Assembly: GCA_030446715.1 (NCBI GenBank)
Contig: JAUJMU010000002.1
Location: forward strand, 566,631-630,630
Direction: 5' to 3'
DNA from: Cytophagales bacterium
GTDB taxonomy: Bacteria > Bacteroidota > Bacteroidia > Cytophagales > 172606-1
DNA length: 64,000 nt
Shown here: positions 53,198 through 61,832 of the stretch, one piece after another
Layout: each line of letters begins with the position of its first letter
Numbering within the stretch: position 1 is the stretch's first letter
Program-made: the position numbers and the translations under genes
Notes under the pieces: model-generated
Told to the model about the DNA's origin: nothing
What the model saw: the letters and a program-made list of their open reading frames with translations, nothing else
The model's database searches: none

Positions 53198-53809
53198 CTA
53201 TGCATAGTAAGGACTGATCATCAGGTACACGACTACGCCGGTAACGGCAACATACAGCCAGATGGGAAATGTATACCTTGTGGTCCGGGTATGGCGGGCA
53301 AACTGCCCGGTAAAGGCAAAGTAGAGCGCCAGCAACACAAAGGGCACCACCACCGCAGCCAGTACAATGTGGGTAAGCAGCAGAAACAGATACAGATACC
53401 GGATACCGCCAACGGCCAGTTTCTCGGCCTCTTCCACTATGCCGTTATGATTGAGATCACCGAACCGCGTCGGGGGGGCCTGAAAATGGTAAATCACGTA
53501 ACACACCAGAAAGATGGAGGAAAGCACAAACGCGGCCATCATGGCAGTACGGTGATACGAAGTACGCTGCCCGTAGGAGAGACTGCGGTTGCGGATCAGC
53601 ATCCACCCCACCACCAGCGCAACGGCGGTGGCCGTGTTCAGCACGGCGTTCAGGTGCGGCAGAAACGAAACATCCAGATCACCAAGCTTGCCCGTTTGCG
53701 GAATAAACAAAAGAATGGCCACCAGAACGGGTACGGCTACCGACAGCACCCCGATGATGATCAGATACAGGCCGTCTTTCCGGGGCCTGAGTTGAGTAGG
53801 TTGATTCAT
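53198..53809 (-). CDS. DUF420 membrane protein with an EF-hand-like loop
   Basis: 203 residues with five membrane helices (about 15-37, 50-72, 88-109, 134-158, 175-197). DUF420 proteins are small oxidase-cluster relatives of the cytochrome c oxidase assembly family. Conserved His are seen in FLPHLNAVLN, RTSYHRTAMM, LLTHIVLAAV. Between helices 3 and 4 is GDLNHNGIVEEAEK: Asp118 to Glu129 matches the 12-residue EF-hand loop (D-x-N-x-N-G-x-x-x-x-x-E). ATGA overlap with sco upstream. The calcium site is inference from the pattern. Confidence 0.85.
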   Translation of the reverse strand: MNQPTQLRPRKDGLYLIIIGVLSVAVPVLVAILLFIPQTGKLGDLDVSFLPHLNAVLNTATAVALVVGWMLIRNRSLSYGQRTSYHRTAMMAAFVLSSIFLVCYVIYHFQAPPTRFGDLNHNGIVEEAEKLAVGGIRYLYLFLLLTHIVLAAVVVPFVLLALYFAFTGQFARHTRTTRYTFPIWLYVAVTGVVVYLMISPYYA

Positions 53810-54531
53810 GACTGACTGGATTTTGCCCCAATGTTGTACCCATGCAGCAGTATCTTGATCTCCAGAATCAGCTTGTCAATTTCTTCCGGGTCCGTGCCTT
53901 TGTAGTAGCCCCGGATCACGCCATCCCGGTCTACCAGTACAAACATCTCGGTATGTACAAACTGATCTTCCAGATTTTCGCTGGTGGTATCATCCTCTTT
54001 GGCTGTTATGAAATATCCTTTTTTCGCCAATCGGTAGATTTCACTTTTGTCTCCGGTGAGCAGATGCCACTTTCCGGGCACCGCACCGTACTGCTGAGCG
54101 TAGTTTTGCAGCATTTCGACAGTATCATGGCCCGGGTCTACGGAATAGGACATGATTACCACCTCATCGCTGTCCATAAAAGCTTCCTGCACCCGCTGCA
54201 TCTGGGACGACATCCGCGGACAGAGACCGGGGCAACGGGCAAAGAAAAAGTCCGCAACGTGTATTTTTCCGGCAATGGATTTTTCTGAAACCGTTTTTCC
54301 GTCCTGATTCACCAGACTGAAAGCGGGCAGGGTATGAAACACGGTATCCGTAACCTCGCGGCCGTTTACCACCTTACGGGCCATCATAACCGCGCCGGTA
54401 GCCGAATCCATGCGGGGCACGTACCGGGGCAGGGTGTAGTGGTTTTCCCCGAACCCTTTCAGAAATAAAAAGACTAAAGCCGGAACTACCAACATGATGA
54501 TCAGTAATCCGGCTTTAAATGATTTATTCAT
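53806..54531 (-). CDS. SCO1/SenC family copper chaperone
   Basis: 241 residues, N-terminal anchor (AGLLIIMLVVPALVFLFLKGF), then a thioredoxin-like domain. Copper-binding cysteines are in FFFARCPGLCPRMSSQM (CxxxC), and the third ligand His is in LEDQFVHTEMFVLVD. It delivers copper to the CuA site of oxidase subunit II, which fits the neighbouring coxB. Its stop overlaps the DUF420 start by four bases. The start codon is ATG 54531. Long insertion of about 20 residues between the anchor and the first strand. Confidence 0.9.
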   Translation of the reverse strand: MNKSFKAGLLIIMLVVPALVFLFLKGFGENHYTLPRYVPRMDSATGAVMMARKVVNGREVTDTVFHTLPAFSLVNQDGKTVSEKSIAGKIHVADFFFARCPGLCPRMSSQMQRVQEAFMDSDEVVIMSYSVDPGHDTVEMLQNYAQQYGAVPGKWHLLTGDKSEIYRLAKKGYFITAKEDDTTSENLEDQFVHTEMFVLVDRDGVIRGYYKGTDPEEIDKLILEIKILLHGYNIGAKSSQS

Positions 54532-54622
54532 GATGCTTGACCAATATTAGTTTTTGTAGTTGCAGAGCCTGTAAACCTGAGTACCGGCTCTCCTGCTATA
54601 ACCAATCTGGCAAGGCAATAGT

Positions 54623-54940
54623 TTACCGCACTTCATATATAGCTCCGCCTTCCACCAGCAGGGCGATGATCAGCCACACCACAAACACCAGCGGGATCAG
54701 AATGGACCACATCAGGGTTTTTACCTCTCCCTTCAGGTGCATAAATTCAGCTACAATGTAAAACGCCTTAACCAGGGTCATGCCCACGAAAATAGCCACC
54801 CTCAGCGGACCGCTGGCCATAGTAAAAGCAATCACAAATTCCAGCGCCGTGATAAAGAAAAGGATCCAGAAAGTACGCCAGATTACTTTCGTTTGCGGTT
54901 TATGCGCACCGCCTGTACCTGCAGGACTTTGATGAGCCAT
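54623..54940 (-). CDS. Cytochrome c oxidase subunit IV family protein
   Basis: 105 residues with three membrane helices: WILFFITALEFVIAFTMA, LRVAIFVGMTLVKAFYIVAEFMHLKG and LMWSILIPLVFVVWLIIALLVEGG. The second helix with its KAFYIVAEFMHLK motif is characteristic of the Bacteroidota subunit IV (CoxD type). Stabilising accessory subunit of the aa3-type oxidase. Located right after the second subunit III gene and before sco; gap of 91 bp to sco. Confidence 0.9.
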   Translation of the reverse strand: MAHQSPAGTGGAHKPQTKVIWRTFWILFFITALEFVIAFTMASGPLRVAIFVGMTLVKAFYIVAEFMHLKGEVKTLMWSILIPLVFVVWLIIALLVEGGAIYEVR

Positions 54941-54975
54941 AGTTTTCAGATATTAATAAAGTCGCCGTAAGATAA

Positions 54976-55767
54976 TCAAACCAGGTAAAAAAACGTAAAC
55001 ACAAATACCCACACCAGATCTACAAAGTGCCAGTAGAGTCCTACTTTTTCCACCATTTCGTAGTGTCCGCGTCTTTCGTATACGCCTACTGCCGTGTTGT
55101 AAAAGATAAGACCGTTCAGCACCACCCCGCTGAGTACGTGGGTGCCGTGAAAGCCCGTGATGAAGAAGAACAGGTCGGCAAACGCGGGCGGCCCGTACTG
55201 ATTGATGATCAGACTTGCACCAAAGATTTGGTTTTCAACCCAGTTTCCATTCACCATCGAACGAACCATTGCTCCTTCTTCGGTTCCGTGGATAAAGTGC
55301 GTCCATTCCCATGCCTGGCAGCCCAGGAAGGTAATGCCGCCCAGCAGTGTCCACAGCATCCACTTCTCTACGTCATTGCGGTCGTTGCGGTGACCGGCCT
55401 CTACGGCCAGTACCATCGTAACGGAACTCATAATCAGCACAAACGTCATAATCCCCACAAATACCAGCGGCAGGTGGTAGCCGTGCAGAAAAGGAACTGC
55501 ATCGAATACCCTTTCCGGTATGGGCCAGTACTCCTGAGAGAACGCGAACGGACCGTGTATCTTAGGATTGTAGGCAGGATGGCTGAAGCGGATCAGGCCG
55601 TAGGTAATCAGCAATGCCGAAAAGGTGAACGCATCGGAAAGCAGGAAAAACCACATCATCAACTTTCCGTAACTCGCCTTCAGTGGCTCATTACCGCCGT
55701 CCCAGATGCTTGTTTTCCGATCCGTCATTTCTGACGGCGTGGTCGTAACTACTGTAGGTGCTGACAT
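54976..55767 (-). CDS. Cytochrome c oxidase subunit III, second paralog
   Basis: 263 residues, seven helices. Conserved features: KLMMWFFLLSDAFTFSALLITYGL at the start, FLGCQAWEWTHFI, the Glu/His pairs GFHGTHVLSGVVLNG and YWHFVDLVWVFVFTFFYLV at the C-terminus. It lacks the HxxxH-rich N-terminus of the first paralog but carries the complete subunit III core. The tandem pair of subunit III genes is normal in Bacteroidota. It follows the first paralog by 19 bp. Confidence 0.92.
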   Translation of the reverse strand: MSAPTVVTTTPSEMTDRKTSIWDGGNEPLKASYGKLMMWFFLLSDAFTFSALLITYGLIRFSHPAYNPKIHGPFAFSQEYWPIPERVFDAVPFLHGYHLPLVFVGIMTFVLIMSSVTMVLAVEAGHRNDRNDVEKWMLWTLLGGITFLGCQAWEWTHFIHGTEEGAMVRSMVNGNWVENQIFGASLIINQYGPPAFADLFFFITGFHGTHVLSGVVLNGLIFYNTAVGVYERRGHYEMVEKVGLYWHFVDLVWVFVFTFFYLV

Positions 55768-55786
55768 GAATAATCAGAATCAAAGA

Positions 55787-56422
55787 TTAGTGATTGACTA
55801 ATAAAAATACGAACAAAGATACCCAGAGAACGTCTAAAAAGTGCCAGTAGGTAGCACACATATCAATACGGGTCATGCTTTTGGAATGCACTTTGTACCC
55901 AAACGCAGCCACGGTTATAATGCCCAGAAAAACCAGACCACTCACAAGGTGAAAGGCGTGCACACCGGTAAGCACGTACAGGAAAGATCCTGATGGATTG
56001 GCCGGATACGGATTGTCGTTTGCGTTGCCGCCAAAGAAAATATTCTGCTCTACCAGATACTGCCAGGCATTCCACTGACCCACCAGAAACCCGATGCCCA
56101 GAAGCACCGTCAGCACCATACCCAGTTTCAGGCCGGTCATGTTATTTCTCCTGGCGGAAAAATGGGCCCACTGCATGGTTACGCTGCTCGCAACCAGTAC
56201 AGCCGTAGTCGTCCAGAACACCGGCGGCAAATCAAATTCCAGCCAGTTGCCTTCGGCCCGGCGCACCAGATAGGCGCTGCTGAACGCAGCAAAAATCATA
56301 ATAATGCTTACGATAAACAACCAGAGGGCAAACTTTTTTGGATGCATTGACAGAGGCATCTGCGGCTCATCGTGCATCATCTGACCTCTGCCTATTGGTT
56401 TTACATTTGCATATCTACTCAT
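55787..56422 (-). CDS. Cytochrome c oxidase subunit III, first paralog
   Basis: 211 residues from ATG 56422 (frame open to 56473). Helices with KFALWLFIVSIIMIFAAFSSAYLVRR, WTTTAVLVASSVTMQWAHFSARR, VLTGVHAFHLVSGLVFLGIITV and TYWHFLDVLWVSLFVFLLVNH. The loop VEQNIFFGGNANDNPYP is a variable outer region. The same YWHFxDxxWVxxF ending as the next gene shows common descent. Shorter than the second paralog; together they may replace a single seven-helix subunit III. Confidence 0.9.
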   Translation of the reverse strand: MSRYANVKPIGRGQMMHDEPQMPLSMHPKKFALWLFIVSIIMIFAAFSSAYLVRRAEGNWLEFDLPPVFWTTTAVLVASSVTMQWAHFSARRNNMTGLKLGMVLTVLLGIGFLVGQWNAWQYLVEQNIFFGGNANDNPYPANPSGSFLYVLTGVHAFHLVSGLVFLGIITVAAFGYKVHSKSMTRIDMCATYWHFLDVLWVSLFVFLLVNH

Positions 56423-56506
56423 TTTAGTACAATTTAATTTGGTGAACGGGTAGCAGTATCTATAGGGTACCACTATGCCTTTATAACAAAATCAGCCCTG
56501 CATTCA

Positions 56507-57403
56507 TTACAGCTTATCAATTAAAAAGGCAATCTGTACGACCGGCAGGTAAATAAATGAACCAAACATCATCATCAGTGCCGCCTTCCGCGAACACTCC
56601 TTCATCAGGTAAATGGTCTGCGCCAGAAACAGAACGCCGCAAACCACCGCCGTTAAGGCGGCATTGATTCCGGTGATGCCGAACCTGGCAGGCAAAACAC
56701 CCAGTGGTATCAGAAACAGCGCGTAAGTCATGATCTGAAAAGCCGTATTCAGATTGCGGCCCCCGCTTGAAGGAAGCAACTTGAAGCCAGCCTTCTTGTA
56801 ATCATCATCCAGCACCCACGCAATTGCCCAGAAATGAGGAAACTGCCAGATAAACTGAATGGCAAAGAGGGTAAAGGCCTGCGTACTCAGAACTCCCGTT
56901 ACAGCCACCCAGCCAATCAGCGGGGGCAGGGCACCCGGAAAGGCGCCTACAAATACGGCAACCGGACCTACCCGTTTCAAGGGGGTATATACAAACGCGT
57001 ACAGCACAAGGGAAACGAATGCCAGTATACCGGCGAGTGGACTGAAGAGCACAAAAAGAATATAAATCCCCGAAACGCCCAGGAACAGACAGAAACTCAG
57101 TGCTTCCGCCACGGACAGGCGACCGGAGGGCAAAGGCCGGTTGGCCGTGCGGTTCATCAGCCGGTCCAGATCAATTTCGATGACCTGATTGAGGATATTA
57201 GACGCACCGGTAACCATAAAACCGGCAAGGGAGAACAGGGCAAGGTTCCAGTCAGGTGCATGATCAAGCGCCATCGCGTAACCGATAGCCCCGGAAAAGG
57301 CGACGGTCAGCGAAAGCCGGAATTTGAGTAATTCAAAGTAAGACCGGAATTTCAGGCTTACCTGCCCGGCAATACCGATTGTTTCCCTTTGCGTGGTGAT
57401 CAT
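56507..57403 (-). CDS. cyoE: Protoheme IX farnesyltransferase (heme O synthase)
   Basis: 298 residues, nine helices. UbiA-type prenyltransferase motifs: SNILNQVIEIDLDRLMNRTANRPLPSGRLS (Asp-rich site 1) and FWAIAWVLDDDYKKAGFKLLP (site 2). It adds the farnesyl tail to heme B; with ctaA next door it provides heme A for the oxidase. Starts ATGA-overlapping the end of ctaA, so the two are translationally coupled. Normal length. Symbol also ctaB. Confidence 0.95.
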   Translation of the reverse strand: MITTQRETIGIAGQVSLKFRSYFELLKFRLSLTVAFSGAIGYAMALDHAPDWNLALFSLAGFMVTGASNILNQVIEIDLDRLMNRTANRPLPSGRLSVAEALSFCLFLGVSGIYILFVLFSPLAGILAFVSLVLYAFVYTPLKRVGPVAVFVGAFPGALPPLIGWVAVTGVLSTQAFTLFAIQFIWQFPHFWAIAWVLDDDYKKAGFKLLPSSGGRNLNTAFQIMTYALFLIPLGVLPARFGITGINAALTAVVCGVLFLAQTIYLMKECSRKAALMMMFGSFIYLPVVQIAFLIDKL

Positions 57404-58515
57404 TGATACAGATATTGTTTGGAAGTGCTTTCAGCCGTGGAAGAACTGAGCACTTTCTTTTGATTAATGAACAGCAAAAGTGCAAACTGAATTCCGGAAA
57501 GCAGGGAAGCCAGTAACAAATGTACAGGCTGCAAAACTGCCGGAATAGCAAAGTAGGCCAGTGCCGCGCCGCTCGCTATGGATGTGACCACTACCACGAT
57601 CAGGCTGGTCAGCAGAAAGCCAAGTATCCCTTTCGCTTTCCCGCCTTTTCCCAGCAGCCATATCAATCTTAAATTGACCAGCAGCACCAGTATGGAAAAG
57701 GAACGGTGGATATAAAACCCGATCCCCAGCTTGTCAATCCATGTTTCGCGTCCGGCTCCGCCCATTACGGACGATACCGAGTCAACCCCTTCCCTGACCT
57801 GCGTTCCGAGGACAACCTGCGCCACCGAAAACAAAAGAGCAAGTGTCAGCAGCAGGTTGACCTGAGGCTTTTTTGCCGGTACCCTGAAGGGCATCAATCC
57901 ATCCCAGGAGCGGGCTGCCACGTAGATGAGCAGGCAGACAATCACAATTGCCAGCAGCATGTGGATGGTAATCGTACCGGGCAGCAGATTGGTGGAAACG
58001 ACAATGGATCCCAGCCAGCCCTGAAACCCTACCAGCAGAAAGGCAGCAACGGACAGTACCGTGATGAGGGGATCGGTTTTCCGGTAACGGAAAGAAAGAA
58101 GTGCGGTAATAAAAATGAACAGGCCGATCAGAACACCAACCAGCCGGTTGACGTACTCAATCCACGTTTTTACCGGATTGAATTCAGCCTCCTTATAGAC
58201 GGAAGGATCACCGGCAATCAACCGGGCCATAGAGGTAAAGTTTAGCCTTTCCAGGGTGGTAGCCAGCCGGTCGTTCTTTGCCTTCCGCTTCCGGGCATAT
58301 ACTTCCTGATAATCGGCCGGCAACTGCGACACCTGGGTGGGTGGAACCCAGCTGCCAAAGCATTTAGGCCAGTCGGGGCAACCCATACCAGAGCCCGTGC
58401 TTCTTACAATCCCGCCGATCAGAATCAACAAATAAACGGCAACAATCGTAATGACCCCGAACTTTCTGAACGTTCTCCCCTCACTGTGCCGGACTTCTTC
58501 CATATTCTCTTTCAT
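57400..58515 (-). CDS. ctaA: Heme A synthase (COX15/CtaA)
   Basis: 371 residues from ATG 58515 (a TTG at 58524 is open). Eight helices with GIVRSTGSGMGCPDWPKCFGSWVPP (conserved Cys/Trp loop), NRLVGVLIGLFIFITAL, LVGFQGWLGSIVVSTNLLPGTITIHMLLAI and YIHRSFSILVLLVNLRL; the His residues of the two heme sites lie in the second half of each repeat. It oxidises the heme O methyl group to make heme A. Coupled to cyoE by a 4-bp overlap. A perfect 15-bp hairpin sits in the gap to the upstream coxA. Confidence 0.93.
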   Translation of the reverse strand: MKENMEEVRHSEGRTFRKFGVITIVAVYLLILIGGIVRSTGSGMGCPDWPKCFGSWVPPTQVSQLPADYQEVYARKRKAKNDRLATTLERLNFTSMARLIAGDPSVYKEAEFNPVKTWIEYVNRLVGVLIGLFIFITALLSFRYRKTDPLITVLSVAAFLLVGFQGWLGSIVVSTNLLPGTITIHMLLAIVIVCLLIYVAARSWDGLMPFRVPAKKPQVNLLLTLALLFSVAQVVLGTQVREGVDSVSSVMGGAGRETWIDKLGIGFYIHRSFSILVLLVNLRLIWLLGKGGKAKGILGFLLTSLIVVVVTSIASGAALAYFAIPAVLQPVHLLLASLLSGIQFALLLFINQKKVLSSSTAESTSKQYLYQ

Positions 58516-58575
58516 AAGGTTCAAAATCAGCCGCGGATAGAACTGGTCAATTGTCCGGTCCGGGGCTTTTACATG

Positions 58576-58618
58576 GGTGAGGAGTCATGTAACCCGGGAC
58601 TGTACATGACTCCTCACC
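58576..58618. other. Perfect 15-bp hairpin between coxA and ctaA
   Basis: 58576-58590 and 58604-58618 are exact reverse complements, loop of 13. The T-run (AGTTTTTATTT) lies on the plus strand, which is the wrong side for the minus-strand genes, so this is not a typical terminator for them. It may stabilise the coxA message end or weaken read-through to ctaA. Confidence 0.55.
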
Positions 58619-58633
58619 AGTTTTTATTTCTGC

Positions 58634-60589
58634 TTATTCCTTTTTATCAGAATCGGCCACGTCAATTCTTCCCTTCTCTTCCTTGTTGTTGACTATCGTC
58701 GGAGCTTCGATATCGCCCTGCCGGTCCATTGCAACCTTCTCTCCTCCGCTACCCACGGCACCCGGTTCAATTTCGTGTGACAGGTTGGATTCCGGCGTTT
58801 CCCACAATGGAATGTGCTGGGGAATAAAGTCTTCCTTTGCACCCGGCTTGCTGTAATCGTACGGCCAGCGGTAAACCGATGGGATCTCGCCCACCCAGTT
58901 GCCGTGCCCGGGATTGATCGGAGCCGTCCACTCGAGGGTATTGGAACGCCACGGGTTCTGAGGCGCCCGGCGGCCACGGAAAATGCTGTGGATGAAGTTG
59001 TACAGGAAGAGCACCTGGAACAGCGCCGTAAATCCGGCAGCAATGGTAATGAAACCGGTCAGGTCAAGGTACAATTCTTTCCACACCTCAAAACCGGTGA
59101 AGGAGTAGTAACGGCGCGGGAAACCGGCGATACCCATGTAGTGCATCGGGAAAAACACCAGATAGACACCGATGAAAGTACCCCAGAAGTGGATCGCCCC
59201 CAGCTTGTCATCCATCATCCGCCCGAACATTTTCGGGAACCAGTGGTACACCCCGGCCATCAATCCGAAGAACGAGGCGCTGCCCATCACGAGGTGGAAG
59301 TGGGCTACTACAAAGTAAGTATCGTGCAGCTGAATGTCAATGGCGGAGTTCCCGAGGGCAATGCCCGTCAGGCCGCCGGAGATAAACACCGACACCAGAC
59401 CGATCGAGAAGAGCATGCCCGTCGTGAATACGATATTTCCCCGCCACAAGGTAGTGATGTAGTTGAACGCCTTCACCGCCGACGGCACCGCAATGATCAG
59501 CGTCAGAAACATGAAGATTGAACCGAGGAACGGGTTAAGGCCCGACACAAACATATGGTGCGCCCAAACCACGAACGACAGCACGGTAATCGCCATCATG
59601 GAGCCGATCATGGCCCGGTATCCGAAAATCGGCTTGCGGGAATTGGTAGCAATGATTTCAGAAGTGATGCCCAGTGCCGGTAACAATACGATGTATACTT
59701 CCGGGTGACCCAGGAACCAGAACAGGTGCTGGTACAGCAGCGGACTGCCCCCGACGTAGTGCAGTGCCTCACCGCCTATGTAAATTTCAGAAAGGTAGAA
59801 GCTGGTACCAAACGAACGGTCAAATATGAGCAGCAGCGCTGCCGAGAACAGAACCGGAAAGGAAAGCACACCGATGACCGCCGTCAGGAAGAAGGCCCAG
59901 ATGGTCAGCGGCAGTCTGGAAAATGACATGCCGCGGGTCCTCAGGTTGATGACCGTAGTAATGTAATTGATACTACCCAGCAGCGATGATACGATAAAGA
60001 ACGCCATCGCCACCAGCCACATGGTCATACCCATTCCCGAACCGTTTAAGGCCTGAGGCAACGCACTGAGCGGTGGATATACTGTCCACCCACCTGCTGC
60101 CGGACCAGTTTCTATGAACAGGGAAGTCAGCATGATCACACTGGAAAGGAAGAAGAACCAGTAAGAGAGCATATTGAGAAAGCCGGAGGCCATGTCACGG
60201 GCGCCGATCTGCAGCGGGATCAGAAAGTTACTGAAAGTACCACTCAGGCCAGCCGTGAGCACGAAGAATACCATGATGGTACCGTGCATGGTAACAAGGG
60301 CCAGGTAAAACTCCGGATCCAACTTTCCCTCCTGAATCCATTTGCCCAGAATCGGTTTCAGGAAAGTCATATCCATCTTGGGAAAACCCAGTTGCAGACG
60401 GAAAATCAATGACAACGCACCACCCAGAAAGGCCCAGAAAATACCTGAAAACAGGTACTGCCTGGCAATGGTCTTGTGGTCTTCACTGAAGATGTATTTA
60501 CGGATAAAACTCTGGTGGTGCTCATGGTCATGATCATGATCATCACCGTGTGCCATATCGTGTTTTGCTGGAATATCAACCGCGGCCAT
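58634..60589 (-). CDS. coxA: Cytochrome c oxidase subunit I (aa3-type, catalytic)
   Basis: 651 residues from ATG 60589 (frame open to 60712). Twelve helices. Metal-ligand and channel motifs: TMHGTIMVFFVL (heme a His), WFLGHPEVYIVLLPALGI (CuB His and channel Glu, A1 type), VWAHHMFVSGLNP (CuB His pair), DTYFVVAHFHLVMGSASFFG (heme a3/a His). The N-terminal segment has a run of Asp/His (DDHDHDHEHHQ), possibly copper-collecting. The C-terminus has a soluble tail. With coxB and the two subunit III genes it forms the terminal oxidase. Also called ctaD. Confidence 0.97.
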   Translation of the reverse strand: MAAVDIPAKHDMAHGDDHDHDHEHHQSFIRKYIFSEDHKTIARQYLFSGIFWAFLGGALSLIFRLQLGFPKMDMTFLKPILGKWIQEGKLDPEFYLALVTMHGTIMVFFVLTAGLSGTFSNFLIPLQIGARDMASGFLNMLSYWFFFLSSVIMLTSLFIETGPAAGGWTVYPPLSALPQALNGSGMGMTMWLVAMAFFIVSSLLGSINYITTVINLRTRGMSFSRLPLTIWAFFLTAVIGVLSFPVLFSAALLLIFDRSFGTSFYLSEIYIGGEALHYVGGSPLLYQHLFWFLGHPEVYIVLLPALGITSEIIATNSRKPIFGYRAMIGSMMAITVLSFVVWAHHMFVSGLNPFLGSIFMFLTLIIAVPSAVKAFNYITTLWRGNIVFTTGMLFSIGLVSVFISGGLTGIALGNSAIDIQLHDTYFVVAHFHLVMGSASFFGLMAGVYHWFPKMFGRMMDDKLGAIHFWGTFIGVYLVFFPMHYMGIAGFPRRYYSFTGFEVWKELYLDLTGFITIAAGFTALFQVLFLYNFIHSIFRGRRAPQNPWRSNTLEWTAPINPGHGNWVGEIPSVYRWPYDYSKPGAKEDFIPQHIPLWETPESNLSHEIEPGAVGSGGEKVAMDRQGDIEAPTIVNNKEEKGRIDVADSDKKE

Positions 60590-60617
60590 AGGTAACGAGG
60601 TATAATGTGAAGAAAAT

Positions 60618-61802
60618 TTATTGTGCTGTTTTTGGTTTCTCAACGGAAGCTCCCGGATTGGAAACCATTTTGACTGTTTTCTTTGCCTCCGGTGCAGGAA
60701 CGGATGCAGCATCTTCAGCCGGTACAGAATCCGTCGAAGATGGTCCCTCTTCCGGTCCGATTACCCGCAGAGCCTTTTCACGCAGATTATCCGGGACTTT
60801 TGACAGATACCCGCGGTTACGGGACAACCATGGCGTCTGGGCGGCAACCCACTTGTTGTACTCAGCCTCGTCCTCCACAATCAGAATCTTCCGCATCGAA
60901 AAGTGACCACGACCGCATACTTCCGTGCAGGCCAGTTCATAATTAAACTCCGGGTTGTTCAGTTCAGCCCGCATTTCCTCGGTCGACTTATCTGCCACAA
61001 ACCAGAAATTGGTAGGCATACCCGGTACTGCATCCATTTTCACCCGGAAGTGAGGCAGGAATACGCTGTGCAATACATCTTTGGCCCGGATTTTCAGCAG
61101 AACCGGCCGGTTTTTAGGAATGTGGATTTCACGCGCCATAAAATCATCGAAGGAGTTCTCATCCGTATAGTCGATGCCCACTATGTTGTTGGCATCAATC
61201 AGACGGAAGTCAAATGCTCCTAATTCTGGCCGGCTCTTGCCTATCACTGCGTGTTTATCACCAGGGTAACGGATCTCCCACTGGAACTGCTGACCAATGA
61301 GCTCTACCACAACCGCATCTTCGGGAGCCTCGGTGGTAATGTCACGCCATACTTTCCAGCCGGACAACACGAGCAGCGTCAGTACAATGGCCGGCACTAC
61401 CGTCCAGATTACTTCCAGCTTGTTGTTATCTGGATAATAACTGGCTTTGCGGTTTTCGCGGAACTGATACCTCCACGGGAAGTAGAACAGCAGCACGTGA
61501 GTTGCAAAAAACACCGCACCCGTAATGCCCATCGTGATCCAGAACAAGTCATCCGTTTTGCGGCCGTGGGGTGAAGACGCCTCGGGAAGGAAGTATTCAG
61601 CGGCCACTATGGATGACCAGACTGCACCTATCGTACCCAATACAAGGAAAACCATCCACATTACGGCATTTACCTTGTTACTTGTTGTTTCACGGGTCGT
61701 CGGTGTCCCGCGCACCATTGAAATCAGGGATTGCACCCGGAAGATCATCGCCAGTATGACGACGATCAGCACAACACCTACTCCTAAAATTATACTGGTC
61801 AT
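60618..61802 (-). CDS. coxB: Cytochrome c oxidase subunit II (CuA)
   Basis: 394 residues from ATG 61802 (TTG at 61808 also open). Three membrane helices: a first one at the start (SIILGVGVVLIVVILAMIF), then VNAVMWMVFLVLGTIGAVW and the usual pair with VIWTVVPAIVLTLLVLSGWKVW. The cupredoxin domain carries CuA ligands: DVLHSVFLPHF (His) and ACTEVCGRGHFSM (Cys, Glu, Cys, His, Met). The C-terminal about 60 residues are Pro/Ala/Glu-rich and probably disordered; no heme c domain, so not a caa3 subunit. It is 25 bp from coxA. Confidence 0.95.
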   Translation of the reverse strand: MTSIILGVGVVLIVVILAMIFRVQSLISMVRGTPTTRETTSNKVNAVMWMVFLVLGTIGAVWSSIVAAEYFLPEASSPHGRKTDDLFWITMGITGAVFFATHVLLFYFPWRYQFRENRKASYYPDNNKLEVIWTVVPAIVLTLLVLSGWKVWRDITTEAPEDAVVVELIGQQFQWEIRYPGDKHAVIGKSRPELGAFDFRLIDANNIVGIDYTDENSFDDFMAREIHIPKNRPVLLKIRAKDVLHSVFLPHFRVKMDAVPGMPTNFWFVADKSTEEMRAELNNPEFNYELACTEVCGRGHFSMRKILIVEDEAEYNKWVAAQTPWLSRNRGYLSKVPDNLREKALRVIGPEEGPSSTDSVPAEDAASVPAPEAKKTVKMVSNPGASVEKPKTAQ

Positions 61803-61832
61803 AAGCAATATATTGAGATAGTCAATTCGCGG

